Made by a program: the position numbers and the translations under genes. The notes under the pieces are model-generated. The model was not told where the DNA came from. It did not search any database and worked only from the letters and a program-made list of their open reading frames with translations. Of a DNA stretch of 64,000 nucleotides, positions 22,864-36,569 are shown one piece after another (the first letter of the stretch is position 1; every line of letters starts with the position of its first letter). The stretch is from the NCBI RefSeq assembly GCF_000208745.1, contig NC_030855.1:24393759-24457758 (forward strand), in the 5' to 3' direction. The stretch comes from Theobroma cacao. Lineage: Eukaryota > Streptophyta > Magnoliopsida > Malvales > Malvaceae.

Positions 22864-25859
22864 CTGCCGACTACTCTATGGGGTTGCTGGCAATTTCATG
22901 AAGTTTCAGAAGCGTCTTCGCTGTCTGTTGAGTGAAGTGAATGGACAAACACACTTCATTAACACCTGATTTTTGTAAAAATGGCTTGACATGACAAATC
23001 AGGCTATCCTTAGCTCCCTCTCTTAGAAACATACTAGCAGTTATAGTTGTGTACAAATATCAAAGGATGTATTAACTCCATATTCTAGATTGATCTTAAA
23101 ACGAACATCTAATCGAAAAAAGTAAATAGAATTAGACATGGGATTGAAGAATAATTCAGGGCATTAAGCAAAAAATCTTGGTGCCATGATCACTCTTTGC
23201 CTTGTATGCAGTTCATGAATTGGATGTAAGGAACAAAGGTCCACCCAGAAATATACCAGAATTTGCCCTTTGCCTGGTGAAAAAGGAAATGCAGAGTAGC
23301 CGGACATAAGGATTGAGCTGACGATTAAATTTAATATTCCCCCTTTGCGTCTCTCATGTGAAATCTGCATGGATTCTCAGGTTGGTGACACAGAATAATC
23401 AAAACCTCCTTTACTTTTTTTCTTCCTTGCTCAACGTTTTTGATCTTATCAAGATGGCATATTCTACTTTAACCCATACGCACTAAAAAGGGCACAGAGA
23501 GAGAACCTTACGGTTGAAATTCAATGTTCTTCCACATCCAATCATAACCCCTGTATTATTTTCTTGGAAGTCAAGCTAGGATTAGTGGTAGACCCAAACA
23601 GCGGAAGGTTGGCTAGAGAAACCCCCCAATAAAGCCCTTTGAGAAAATATCTCTTTCTTTTAATTTCCTTTTCAAGTTCTGTTTTTTAAACAATTTTGTA
23701 GCTTTTTAACGCAATGCTTTTGGGGGGGGATACCTTACTTTTTTTACACATACCATGTGCATAGTAAGCAAAAGAATGCACGGGTACATATCAATACACA
23801 TCCACGCCTTCCTGGTCCAGTTAGCCATTGCCTACTGGTGGGTTAGGCAAAGGAGAGGCTTGCCATTCGGTTGTAGCTAAAGGCAGCAGCAGCCGGGCGT
23901 TTTGGCTGCTTTTTGGACCATCCACTCCCCATGTGGCTAGTGCTTGCTGGGTTTCCATAGTCAATCGTTAATTGAATTTGCCAACCTTGCCATGGTTGAG
24001 GTTTGAGCCTAAAGGTTTAGTGCTCCTAGGAACCAAATTGTTTAAGGTTTGAGCCTTGTAACTCACCAAAATTATGTAGTCAAAAGCCTTGAAAGCTAGA
24101 AAATAGGCCCAATTCTGTCTGTCCCTTTTTAGAACAAGTAAACACTTTGGACCAGCTCAACAAGCAAGCAGATGGTGGAGGGATGGAGCATGTGCTGGAT
24201 AGAAAGTTGTCAGAGTCAGGCCTTTCATCTTTTAAAAACAATTAGAAAAAACATTGGTCTTTGGAGGAAGGATTGTAGCTGTGTGTAAATTAGGTTACAT
24301 CAATTCCTAACTAACAATATGATTGCTTTTTTCAGGTGCTATAAGTAGGGCCTAATTAAGAAAACTATATGCCAATGCCACCAATCTTACCAAATTCAGT
24401 TGATTAGCTCTTTGTCGAAATCTTTTTTGATCTGTGATTAACTACTTGCATTGCATTAAACGTGTAATGCATCAAACTTTACTTCAAAGCAATTGAAACT
24501 TGAACACTGGATTATCTCTGAAAGGGGTTTCAGGAAAGATTGCAGGAAAGATACATATACATCAACTAGTTACTAGTCCACCAGGTTTTGTCAGGGGATA
24601 AAAAGAATAGTACAAAAGAAAAGATGGGGGAGAGTTAGTAGGGTGAGGTAGGAGAAGGTCACCAACATCACGAGACAACTTCCTTTTCAGAGAAAAAAAA
24701 AGATGAAAACCATGATAAGGAAATGAAAAGAAAGATGACCCGGAAGCAATGGATTTTGAGTAACTAAAGTGAACGAAAGAAAAAAAAGGGGAGAAATAAT
24801 GGTCGGCAAAGGTCATAGCCCCCACAGCACACTTGGCCTGATGTTGTTTCCATTTTCAATGACCGTCCCAAGTTTTCATATGAACAACTTTCCTACGCAT
24901 CCTTTGCTTTATTTCTTCATATATATATATTTGTTCATAAGCCTGCTAATTAAAGAGGATGCAACTTATGTTTCTTACATAAATTATGGACATCTTTTTG
25001 CCATTTCAGATGCCATATGTCAGGGGAAAGAGTAAAAAATTATACTTATATGGTCAGGTATCAACTTCATGCATTCAAGATTTTACTCTAAGACTAGTCT
25101 TCACAAAGATATAATCTAGATTGATAAGAAAGGATAACTCCTATGTTTACAGTCACTAACAATGAAAGTTAGGAACAGTAATGTTCATTTATTTTGTAAG
25201 GTATGTAGTTAGATCTGACAGGCTTCACTGTCCACGACCTGGTGCAAGAGAACTGATACTCTACTGGCAAGCGTCTATCAGCTCATCATCCATAGCCATG
25301 CTGCCATACCTATGATGGAGATCATGTATAGAATTGTCAAAAAAAGCCTATCAAACTCCTCAGTAAAAACAAGGCAAATACTGATTCTATACATTTCCAT
25401 AAAATAGAAAATGAAGTAGCGTCTTTGAAGTGAGAACCCTGGAATTGGGACTGATGAACAGGGTCCAAATGGTTCAAACTCTTCTAACTCTGTTTCGTGT
25501 CTTAATACAACTGATTAAATCCATGGATACAAACAATGTAAGCAGATGAACCATCTTTTAAGATTGATATTGCAAGATCTTTTGTCGATTTCGTTAATAG
25601 ACAAAAGTCCATCTCTATCCTCAGATGTAGATTTAGTTACCCGACAAAGGTCATCTGGGTAATTGCACACTCCCAACACTTTCCTTATATTCCATGCCTC
25701 ACTCTTACGCACCCTTCAAAAGAGCAGAAGGCAGAGACTTGTCAAAAAAAAGGAGTGAAGAAGCAGTCTTCCTTTTAAAACCCCCCCTACTGAACTTTTT
25801 TTTCATTTTAACTCGTGTCAAGGTTCCCTCCTTTGCAGTTCTACTACCTGTGTCTCTTT
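22864..25859. other. Intergenic region
   Basis: There is no gene I can support. On the minus strand near 25257-25325 a short frame reads HDLHHRYGSMAMDDELIDAC before a stop, and 25515-25712 is open, but neither shows a recognisable family or convincing partner exons. CT/GA-rich and A-rich tracts precede the gene at 25860. Confidence 0.35.
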
Positions 25860-26594
25860 ATGGAAGAAGATGAGAATGAGAATCCTTGGGAGTATTTGAA
25901 ATCGATTGAAATTGTTACCATGGTTTCTTCTTCGAAAACAATTTCTAATCTTTCTTTTCTCTCCTCAAATGAACCTCTTCTCTCCTTCGTTATCACGCTT
26001 TACATTTTAATTCTTCTTTATTTCCCTCAAAGCTTTTCTCTCAAAATCTTTTTCTTCCCTGTCCTCGTTTTGACTGCTTCCCTCTTGCTTTCCCTCCTTC
26101 GTCTCGGCGCCATCCAAAGAACCCAAACGGAAACCAAAGAAAAAAGAAGCCTTGCCGAAGCTGAAGCAGAAAAAACAGATTTTTCACAACAAGAGCTCAA
26201 ATGGTCCACATGCAAAAAGGACCCAGAGCTTGTAATGCAGAGTTTCGAAGAAACGTTCGTTGAATGGGACGTGGGAGCTCCACTAGAGGTTATATATGAA
26301 GGACATGAAGGAGAAGAAGAGGATCCCAATGAGAACGTCTCCAATCCGACCCGGGTTATCGAGAGGTACCCTTCCTTGTCGCTTTACTACCCGGAGTCCG
26401 ACTCGGATAGCTCGTCGTCGGAAACGGACTATCTGGCGATCGGAGAATGGGTTTCGTCGGAGAAGATATGTTACAGATGGGAAGAGGAAGACAGAGAAGG
26501 TTTGATTGAGATAGCTTTGGATAAGAGAGACTTGGATTTTCATGGAGAAGAAGAGAACTTGATAGAGATTGACATTTCTTCTGTTAAGGATTAG
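25860..26594 (+). CDS. Uncharacterised small membrane protein with acidic C-terminal domain
   Basis: Single-exon frame of 244 aa, starting at the first ATG (MEEDENENPWEYLKSIEIVT). Two adjacent hydrophobic segments (about residues 40-56 and 62-84, separated by PQSFSLK) form a hairpin-like membrane anchor. A basic/acidic hydrophilic region follows, and a long acidic, Ser-rich C-terminal part with SDSDSSSSETDYLAIGEW, CYRWEEEDREGLIEIAL and ENLIEIDISSVKD. I do not recognise a named family. This layout (short N-terminus, TM hairpin, acidic tail ending in a conserved LIEIDI motif) occurs in small plant-specific membrane proteins of unknown function. The open frame through low-complexity sequence and the codon pattern support coding. 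Confidence 0.7.
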   Translation: MEEDENENPWEYLKSIEIVTMVSSSKTISNLSFLSSNEPLLSFVITLYILILLYFPQSFSLKIFFFPVLVLTASLLLSLLRLGAIQRTQTETKEKRSLAEAEAEKTDFSQQELKWSTCKKDPELVMQSFEETFVEWDVGAPLEVIYEGHEGEEEDPNENVSNPTRVIERYPSLSLYYPESDSDSSSSETDYLAIGEWVSSEKICYRWEEEDREGLIEIALDKRDLDFHGEEENLIEIDISSVKD

Positions 26595-29500
26595 ACTCAG
26601 CTAATGCTGCATTAATCAAATTTTAATCAAAGGTTAAAGTAAAAAGTGTATAGAGAGAGAGAGAGAGAGTTGAGGTTTTCGGATTCTGGAATCGGATGTT
26701 GGATTGTTTTGTAGAAGGATTACCGCTTGTATTATATCCATGTTTAAACTTAAAGTACAATTAGTCCCTAAACCCAAGAGTTTTAATCGGGTTTAGGTTA
26801 TGAGATAACTGGTATTTGGCCCTTTCTTTCTTGTTCCTTTTCTTCTTTGGGGTGACAAGACCAAGAGTTGGTTGAGAATTGTGAGGAACACGTGGCTTTG
26901 TTGTTGGAAGGGAAAGTGGAAGACAGGGTGACCTTGATAAATGGGGTTTGAATGACATGTACAAGTCTTAAATGTACCCCAAGAAATTCATGAACATTGG
27001 GGTGATAGAGATGTCACATACCAAAAGAAGAGAAAGAACAGAAACATCTGGCACGGCGGTCAAGTTGTGGCAGATGTCGGACCAGAGAAAGATAGGTTCC
27101 CTTCCTTTCCTACCACCATCTCTCTTTCTTCATTCTCAGTGCCATGTTTCCAGCTGTTTCCCCTTCATGAATTTCGTCTTGTTTTGTTCAACATCAGTTT
27201 TGAGATCTCAACTGTTTCACCTGATAATTAGGTTATGAGCATGAGGTGATTAGATTTGGGATTCAGTTCCCACCTTAGAACCTAGTAGGAAAACAAGAAA
27301 AACAGCACAGATAAGAGCAATTTTCATTTGATATTTTTCTGCCTTTTTTGGTAGACACTGCTACTGATCTCCAACGGTGCCAACTTGTCAGGGGATTAAT
27401 AAACGATTGGTATGGGTTTTCAGGCCGATATAGTCCAAAACTGAACAAAAATCTAAAGTGTTCATGACTTCACAAGTGACTCACTGTGTGGATAAGGTCA
27501 TACAGTTTCGAGTCTGGTTTTACATGTTTGGTCTGTTTGGAGCAAAACTCATCTAGGGTTTAGGGCTATAGTTGAGATGTAGACTAAACCTTATCTTAAC
27601 AAAGCCAACCAAGACCTTATCAGAGTTATTAGAGCACTGAGAACTGTACGTTGCCAAATTTGAATACTGTTCCATTGATGAGCTCTGATTAGATTTACGC
27701 CAAATTTTGTGTGTTGAAGGAAAAGGAGTGCCAGGAGATGATATACAAGCAAAGTCTGATGTTTCCTTTGTTTGCTAGTTGGTGACGTGCCAACATCATG
27801 CAAAGCCTCCTTGAACAGCTTGGAGTAATGGGACTGAACCACTTGAATCAATAATGAAGAAATAAGAGAAATTTATTGACTTTTCACACCGACGGCCGGC
27901 CCCCTTACATCAAAAAGTTCTTTTCTTTCACTCTTGATAATTTATCTATGATTTCAAAAGCTTTTTGAAGTTAGCTTTTGCTATTCTTGTTAAGTTGTTA
28001 ATGCTATTCATTTTGAAGTGTACAGTCCCCGGTTTGACCTCTTGTTCTTGAAATATATGTCTGGCTAGATTTATCCTTGGATTCACATTCCTCACAATTC
28101 CATATCAAAAAATTAAGTCACCCCATTTCCTCTACTTTTTCCTCTTCAGTCCCTCGCAATAAATACTCTCTTTATTCTTACATTACATATTGTAATGGAT
28201 CATAATATGATGATATGGTTACATGATTTTTTTTTTATCTCTACATTAATATTATGTGATATAAAATTCACAAATAATGTTTAAACTAATAACAATTAAT
28301 CAATCATTAAAAACTTAATAAAGGGTGTTTCTAAGCATTATATATTAAAGCCAACATGCATAGGACAGTAGATATATGGCCCAATGAAATGGGCCAACGA
28401 GTGAACCCAATAAAAAGTTAGCACATTAACTTCATAGTTGATTCCACCAAAACGGTGGCCCAACTTCCCAAAATAGTATACACCAGGGAATATATCCTCG
28501 AGTGGCTGCTTTTTTCCAAAGAAAAAGGTATGACACGTGTCGAGTCAAACCAATCGAGGTGGCCGACTACGATTTGTTCCACCTTGGTAACTGGAATCTA
28601 GGAATGACCTTATGTCATAAATTATTTTATCTCTGATTCTGATGACTGTCCTTATTGTGTTAGCCTTAATTTAAACATGCAAATACATATATTATAATAT
28701 TCTTAATGGGTGTAATATCAACACTTTATATTCGATTCCATCATTTATGGGCCGTTCAACACATGCTTTTGTTTAGGGTTTGAGTCCATGATTCGGTTCC
28801 ATCTTTCGCTTTCAAAGATTTCGATTTGAATAAAATGTATTTTTTAAATATATTTTCAAACTATTAGTGATATTTCTATATGGAATATACTATTAATATA
28901 GTTTTTCATTCGTTCCGAATCTAAATTTTAGATAAAAATAATAATTAAAATTATTGAATAAACTATTTTTAACTAATTAATATAAATAAAACTAATTTTC
29001 ATTAATTTCGATCAAAATAATCCATTACTACCCTCATGTTCTTATTTCGAAGAGTGAATATGAATATATAAATAAAAAATACAATGAACTTTGTGGCAAA
29101 GAAAAAAACATGGTGTGAGCTGTGCACACAAAGCCGTGAAGCATGCCACCTTTATTAGCGTGTTCCCGTTTCCCATGTGACAAAACTGCACATATTGACC
29201 TAACGTTCGGCAACAAACAGCCTGTCTAGGTTCCGGAATCCATGCTTAAAATTACAATTTTATCCTTATTTGGTTTCACAAATAATATAATTATTAAAAT
29301 TTATATAAAATATTGATTTTAATTATTACTAATAATTTAAATTTAAAATTTTTTATACCATATAATTTAGATATGAATAATTATAATAAATATTTAAATT
29401 GAGATTATTACAATTAGTATCAAATATAATATTCCGGATCCGAGCTGTCACATTACAAAACTTTGTTCAACTCTCCCGTTATCTTGGTAGTTTCCCTTTT

Positions 29501-30135
29501 CCAGCTATGATTTTTAGGTCAAAACCTCGTGGCGTCAGCCTGTTAGCTACTTTTTTTCTAAATTTTCTTTCCTTCCCCTTAACTAAAATTTGATTTTAAG
29601 CCACCTACTCTTTTTTTAATTAAAAATAAAAAATTTAGTAAAAACCCTTTATTGATGATTAATTGAGATCGATGGATCCAACGGTCAGAGATTACTCAAC
29701 GACTGTGCTGTCCGAGATCGATCTCCTGACGGCGCAAATCGGGTTAATTTATTTTATAAAATTTGTAAAGTACACGAAAGACTTATAATATTCGAAAAAA
29801 ATAGTACACGTGCCGCCTTTAGCTTGCTTCTCAAGTCATAGAGGACCATCGTGACAGCTCCACGGAGCCCTCGCTTCCCATTGATTCGGGGTTTCCATTT
29901 TTTCTTCGTCCTCCTTCCATCTCGCGTTTTCCTTCTCCAACGCTTCTTCTTCTTCTTTCTTTCTTCCTCCGCCATTTTTTTATATGTAAGAAGCAACGTT
30001 ACCGGTCACTTCTCTTTCTCTCACTTTTTCCTTTTTTCTTTTTTATTCTTTATATGTTCCTGAAAGGTTAGTGTTTATTCTGCGATTTTCTCCAGATTTC
30101 TTGGTTATAAGGCTTAACAGATCTAAGAGCAAGAA
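26595..30135. other. Intergenic region upstream of NDB2-like gene
   Basis: Mostly AT-rich with no supported gene. Notable motifs are a run of GCCCA/TGGGC elements at 28370-28460, a perfect 10-bp palindrome GACACGTGTC at 28532-28541 containing a G-box, and another CACGTG at 29807-29812 some 325 bases before the NDB2-like start codon. The pyrimidine-rich stretch 29850-30060 looks like a 5' leader. A 70-codon open frame there is low complexity and is not called. Confidence 0.4.
26652..26669. repeat. (AG)n microsatellite
   Basis: Nine AG units in the likely 3' UTR of the membrane-protein gene, about 60 bases after its stop. Confidence 0.9.
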
Positions 30136-33100
30136 ATGAGAACCTTCGACTTCTTCGGGAGATTATCTAGAGCTTTCCAGGATTATCCTTCTCTTTCAAG
30201 GATCATTGTTGTCTCTACGATCAGGTGCTCTGTTCAATCAGTATTTCTTTCTATATGTAGATATTTTGTTCGTTTCTTATGTTTATGCAAATATTTGCTT
30301 CATTTTTTTATTTTTTTTTGTTTCTATATCCTTGTTTTCAAGCGTTGCTAAATGCGTGTCCCGGTTTTCATTTTAGTTGCCGTATTATCGATTTAATCTT
30401 ATAAGTATCGATTTCTTTATGTTCTCATTGTCAGTAGATTTGCTCTGTGTTGAGGTAAACCTGATATTTGTTTTGGGTCGATCTGATAAATGATGAGTAG
30501 GTTTGAGATTTTGAGCTGAAAATGGCATAAACGTTTGAATTTTGAAATGCTCTGTTAAAACTCTGAAAACAGAGCAACTCTGTTTATACTAGAGGGAAAA
30601 TGCCATCTCTGTTGAAACTGAGGTCCATGGACCATGCTCTTTCATTTTTGTTAAGCCTGTAGAGAGATCTTATTAATCTAAATTAGCAAATTGTGTGGTA
30701 GGAAAATTAAAGCTCTGTTTGGTTCATTAAAATGGTGAAGGGAAGAGAATTTGGGATTAGAATTAAACGGAAACTAAATATAAAAACTGGACTGCTTTTC
30801 TAGTATTCTTGGAATGTATATGTTAACTTTAGGAGCTTGAGTCTATAATTTATCAAGATTAGTTGTAAAATGAACTGCATTCTATTCTTTCTTTTTTTTT
30901 CGTTTCTCTTGAAACTCTCTTTGAATCAGAATTTTCTCTTTGGGCTAAGCCTATTGCATTTTTTGCAGTGGTGGGGGCCTTATAGCTTATGCTGAGGCAA
31001 ATACATACAATGGCAGTAGGGGCCATATTGCTCATGCTGATGCAATCACGTCCAACGGTGCACATGGTATTGCTTCATCTGAAGCAGTTCCCAAGAAAAA
31101 GAAGGTGGTGCTGCTTGGAACTGGTTGGGCGGGTATGAGTTTCTTGAAGGATCTGAATAACCCTAGTTATGAGGTGGAAGTTGTGTCTCCTCGTAATTTC
31201 TTTGTGTTTACCCCATTGCTACCAAGTGTTACATGCGGTAAAGTAGAAGCACGCAGCATTGTTGAGCCAATTCGCAACATCATCAGAAAGGTAATGCGTT
31301 TTAAACGTGAAAATAAGAAGATATATCTTGTGAATTGAGAAAACCAGTTGTAAAAGAACTCTGAAAGTGGTTTTTTCTGATTCATGCTTGAGCAGAAAAA
31401 TGTTGATATCAGTTTCTCTGAAGCTGAATGTGTCAAGATAGATCCTCAGAATAAGAAAATTTATTGTCGTGCAACTGTAAATAGCAAATTGAAGGGGGAA
31501 GAAGAGTTTGCAGTAGACTATGACTACCTTATTATAGCCGTGGGTGCTCAGGTTAACACCTTTAATACTCCTGGTGTGGAGCAAAACTGTCATTTCTTAA
31601 AGGTAACTTTCTTCTTTAAAATTTTATTGTCTTATGTTTTGCTATATTTGGTAAAAGTTTTCTGCCCACTACTTGTTGCGCTTCTGAATTAAGATACTCT
31701 GCTGATGCCGTGGATTTGGGTGATGGATTACTGCGTTTGGGATTGGGGGAATATGTGATAGGAGCCATTTTCATTCTCTTGTACAAGTTTTTTTATTTCC
31801 TGTTCATTTCATTTTAAGCAGCATGATTCTTCATGCAGGAAGTTGAAGATGCTCAGAAGATCCGTAAGAATGTTATTGAATCCTTTGAGAAGGCAAGCCT
31901 ACCAAATTTAAGTGATGAGGAGAGAAAGAAAATCCTTCACTTTGTGATTGTTGGCGGTGGTCCAACAGGTGTGGAATTTGCTGCAGAACTCTATGATTTT
32001 GTCAATGAGGATGTGGTCAAACTATATCCGAAGGTCAGAGAATTTGTGAAAATAACACTTCTTGAGGCTACAGATCATATTCTGAACATGTAAGAATGCA
32101 AATCAAGTAGTACTTCGTTTCCATCATCATTATTTACCTAAAAGCTGTTATTACTTTGAAGCTTTAGTGTTTTTGCTCATATTAACATTGAATTTTTTCA
32201 AATAATTTTAGAAAACGTTGTGGGTTCTTTATATTCAAGGTTTCTCGAGGTATTTAGTTCATAATTTGAAGTTTTCTCAATCTTTTATGACATTCTTTTT
32301 TCTCAGGTTTGACAAAAGAATCACAAATTTTGCCGAAGGGAAGTTTGGAAGAGATGGCATTGATGTGAAATTAGGGTCAATGGTCACGAAAATAGATGAT
32401 AATGAAATTTCCACAAAAGCAAGAGGTAATGGCAACACAACTAATACACCATACGGGATGGTTCTCTGGTCAACTGGCATTGGACCTCGTCCTCTCATAA
32501 AGGAATTTATGAAGCAAATTGGTCAGGTGAAATACTTTTAAACCTAGGAACTCATCTCATCGAATCCTCTCTATCCTTCACTAACTATCTTTTTCATTGT
32601 CATTCATGAAAGCTTTTTTCACTTTCTAATTACATTTACTAAACCACTATGTCTTCTGTGAGAACAGGGTAATAGGCGTGCTTTGGCAACTGATGAATGG
32701 CTGCGTGTTGAGGGTTTTGATACCATTTATGCGCTTGGTGACTGTGCAACAATTAACCAGCGGAAAGTCATGGTATCTATTTGAAAAACTTCGTCATTCT
32801 TTTATGAGATTTTGTTTATTGCTAGTATTTACTTTTCTTTCCTCGTTGTTTTTTAAATTTCAATACATTTTAGGAGGATATATCTGAAATATTTAAAAAG
32901 GCAGACAAGGACGAGTCAGGAACATTGACAGTTAAAGAATTTCAAGAAATAATTGATGATATTTGTGAAAGATACCCTCAAGTGGAGCTTTATCTGAAGA
33001 GCAAGCAAGTGCGGAACATTGTTGATCTTTTGAAGGAAGCCAAAGGGGATGCTGCAAAAGAATCCATTGAACTGAATATTGAAGAATTTAAATCAGCTCT

Positions 33101-33795
33101 TTCTCAAGTTGATTCTCAGATGAAGAATCTGCCTGCAACAGCACAGGTAATCATTTTAATTTACTTATACCACAGTTAGACTATTGATTTCTTTCGAAGT
33201 CAATGCCTACTTAACACATTCACCATCTGTCAATGTTTCAGGTTGCAAATCAGCAAGGTGCGTATCTTGCTAAGTGCTTCAACCGTATGGAAGAGTGTGA
33301 AAAGAATCCTGAAGGTCCCGCTAGGTTCAGGGGAACAGGCCGCCATCGATTCCATCCCTTTAGGTACAGATTGAACTTCTATCCCGTCTGTGCACATTCT
33401 CTCTTCTGCATGTGTCTTCGGTGCTGTTATGCGTAAATTATACCTTTGACATAAACACTGGTGATTTTTCTTACAGGTACAGGCACTTGGGACAATTTGC
33501 TCCTTTGGGAGGGGAGCAAACAGCTGCACAACTTCCTGGTGATTGGGTCTCAATCGGACACAGCTCGCAGTGGCTCTGGTATTCTGTCTACGCAAGGTAA
33601 TCAGTTCGAATTGGTAGAGTCAGAGCGAATCATTACCTCATGAAACAATTAGGAACTCAATTTAATAGCCTGTTAATCTGAACTTTTTTCATGTCCTTCA
33701 AATTCAGCAAGCAAGTAAGCTGGCGCACAAGGGCATTGGTAGTATCGGACTGGGTAAGGCGTTTCATCTTCGGGAGGGATACCAGTGGCATTTAA
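30136..33795 (+). CDS. External alternative NADH:ubiquinone dehydrogenase with EF-hand (NDB2-like)
   Basis: Ten exons join in phase: 30136-30224, 30969-31290, 31396-31602, 31839-32089, 32307-32526, 32668-32772, 32874-33146, 33242-33363, 33477-33596 and 33708-33795 (598 aa). This is a type II, rotenone-insensitive dehydrogenase of the outer face of the inner mitochondrial membrane. It passes electrons from cytosolic NADH to ubiquinone without pumping protons. It has a basic, hydrophobic N-terminal presequence, an FAD fold (VVLLGTGWAG, Gly80-Gly85) and a second dinucleotide fold (HFVIVGGGPTGVEFAAE). Glu at about 282 (ITLLEATDH) closes that fold and favours NADH, where NADPH-using NDB1 has a neutral residue. 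An EF-hand loop D-K-D-E-S-G-T-L-T-V-K-E (about 409-420) suggests Ca2+ control. The C-terminus RRFIFGRDTSGI is typical of the family. No defects are visible. Confidence 0.95.
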
Positions 33796-36481
33796 GGCAA
33801 CAAACAGGTCTCTGGGTTTTGGAGTTACAATTTGGCAGAATTGCTATAGCTTGGAATGCTGTAGAAAAATTTTGTTTACATTTTTTCCCCTTTTGACCTA
33901 TTCTTTCACATAATAATCATGCTGCCAGCAGGGCTTTGGCCTCTTGGCAGTGTTCTCGCTTGCCAAACCTTACGATTTAATTGATTTAATCTTTTACTTA
34001 GGGGAATGACGAACGTGTTCTCTAAGGTGGTTTTACAAGGAATTTTGCATTTTGGAAGCTAAATTTTAGTTCACTTCTGAGCTACACGAAAATATTAACT
34101 ATTTCGAGGTGGAAGTGTTGCATGTTCTTCTCTGTTCTTAGTCATTGTGTAGTGCGAAAGGACTCCTACCCGCACTGAACCTCCTTTAAACTAAATCCAA
34201 ACGGACTTTAAACCAGCAACAGATGGCCCAAATCCAAAACTCTGTAGTGGTCCATTTATGCTTTTATCCAAAAAGACACTAAACTCCGTGCGCGGCAATC
34301 TTTTACTTCTGAATTATTTTTATATATTTACTTATGAAGTAACATTGTGTAATTAAGTGATAATAATGATAGCATATAAAATAAAAGATTCATTTATCAT
34401 TAAGCTAACAATATTTATCATTCAAGATTAAGATCTGACAGCTAAATCGTCTATAATAAGTGATGATTTACATCATAAATTGTATTGATCACGATAAATG
34501 TGATTTTTGATATATTTTATTTGTAATAAATTAATTTGTCAAATTATAGATTCATTTAAAATAAAAAATAAAGCAAATTCCATTGTGTTGCTAGGAAGTC
34601 TGAAGCAAAGCCCCAAAATTTTAATCAAAACATATAGTTAAGGCTACGAATGCATGTGCCATCAAGCCCCGTCCGTCATGATTCCCACCATGATTACAAT
34701 CAATTAAGTTCATCAATTTAATTTAAAAGTTAACGATGTTGCCAAGTGTCGAAACACGAGAGGTTAAGTTTTTATAAACTATTGTCCTGCGACCGAGTGC
34801 CACGTGTAATTCCCCTCCACCCTGGTCGGCCATTGTGGTATTTGTTTCGAGCACATAGGAGGCAAGATACAAAGATTGGACGAGGATGTAGACGTTGAAT
34901 GGAAAAAGGTCGGCGTGCCAGAACATGGGTTTCTCAATCTTTGGGGGACAAAAAGTGTAGGGGTCTTAATCCAAATTCAAGATCACAATTTCATGGAATT
35001 CCATACGAGTGGTTTCATTCTCGGATTGAAGTTTTTTTTTTCTTCTGTCGTTGTTCAAAATGCCTACTTATCTTATACATTTCACCATCTATTTTGAACA
35101 TAAATTGAAAGAAAAAAAAACAACTTTATATCAATAAATGTAAATTTTTACATTGATATTTTATCCAATTCGGTCGACTGATTACTTAGAAATAACGTTA
35201 ATATAATAAATTATAATACAATTTTAAAAATATGTATTTGTTAGAATCAAATGGTATAAAATTCCTTCTAAACCCTAAAATCACCTTTTATTAGGAGTTG
35301 TTATTATCCATTAGTTAAATTTCAAGCTAAAAGGGATGGCTTATGACTGATAAACGCCAATGAGATTGGGTTAGGGCACAGGCACAAGCTTCTAGTGCTC
35401 ATTAGGCACAGAGGTTTAGGTTTTTGGGTGCATGTGATTTCCGTACATTTCCCTCACCCCAGTACTCTCCCAACCCTCTTCCTAACATCAAGGATTGAAT
35501 CTGTACTTGGATGCTAAGTCCTTTAGTTTTTGCAAAAGGCTACTACCCCGGAAGTGGGAAACTGATCAGAACGCTTATGGCCCCTTGAAACGCTGCTTAT
35601 TTTTACCGAAGAAGAGAGCTTTCGAGCTTTGCACTAGCAACCACGCTAACTTAGCTTCTCCTTTGTTTCTTACTTTGGACTATTCTTTTTGAACTTTTCA
35701 TCCCATCATTCTCCATTTCCATCCCATCCCATTCATCTTTTTCGATTGAAACAGCGAAAATGACTGGTTATGTCGAGTAACTTTCATCAAACAACTTTTC
35801 AATCCAACCCCAAAACCCATCGACGTTCATGCACAACGTGACAATTTGTGAAGTTTTTTACCTTTGGCCATACACATAACTTCTTTACATTCCCCATTTT
35901 GTTTTCATTTCCTAAGTAATTCCCTTTTTCTCTTAATTGATTCATTCAAGAAAAAAAAATTAACAACTTTCAAGAGAAAACCACTCACTTGAAATTCTAA
36001 GTATGTATGGTAATTAAGACAGAGTATTCCTTTCCCTATAGCAGGAAATATCTGATTCATCAAGTCATTTTACTGTTTATATGTTCATTTGAAACAAAAT
36101 GGACACCACCCTAAGTTTGTTTTGTGGGGGCCATGGTTTTGCTCTCCTAATTTATTAAAAAAATGGAAGAAAAATTGCAGAAAACATGAAGGCCACTTGT
36201 CTCCAGCTAAACTAGGCAAACAGAGTATTGACTGCCAGCTGGTTCATAGCAGAAGCCTGTTTTCTGCACACTACCAGGTTTAAATTATTTGATAATTATC
36301 TCTTTTAATTATTCAGATTCAGGGCACATTAGCTCTGCCTCTGAGGATGGAGTAGATGCTTTTAAGTTTTCTCCTGCTGGTAATGGTGCTTTTGTTATAA
36401 TAATAAGCAATTATTAATTGCTATTTATTTCTTTTTTTGGTTTAAGCTTATTCTTAAGCTGAGAGAGAAAATCTGAAGGAG

Positions 36482-36511
36482 ATGGAACAGGAGAGCTTTT
36501 TCCAATCATAA
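36482..36511 (+). other. uORF 1 of auxin receptor copy 1
   Basis: A short frame MEQESFFQS in the presumed 5' leader, 95 bases before the main ATG. It is conserved in the other copy (44223-44252) with one amino-acid difference. Confidence 0.5.
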
Positions 36512-36554
36512 GATTCTTTCTTTTTCAGTTCGGATCTCTACTTCGGGTTTTCGG

Positions 36555-36569
36555 ATGCTCCGGTTTTAG
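36555..36569 (+). other. uORF 2 of auxin receptor copy 1
   Basis: A four-codon frame MLRF plus stop, 37 bases before the main ATG, identical in copy 2 at 44297-44311. Confidence 0.45.

Noticed and set aside
25257..25712. Minus-strand frames ending DDELIDACQ and starting VRKSEAWNIRK
   Set aside because: The short pieces look slightly protein-like, but no consistent splice join or family could be established.
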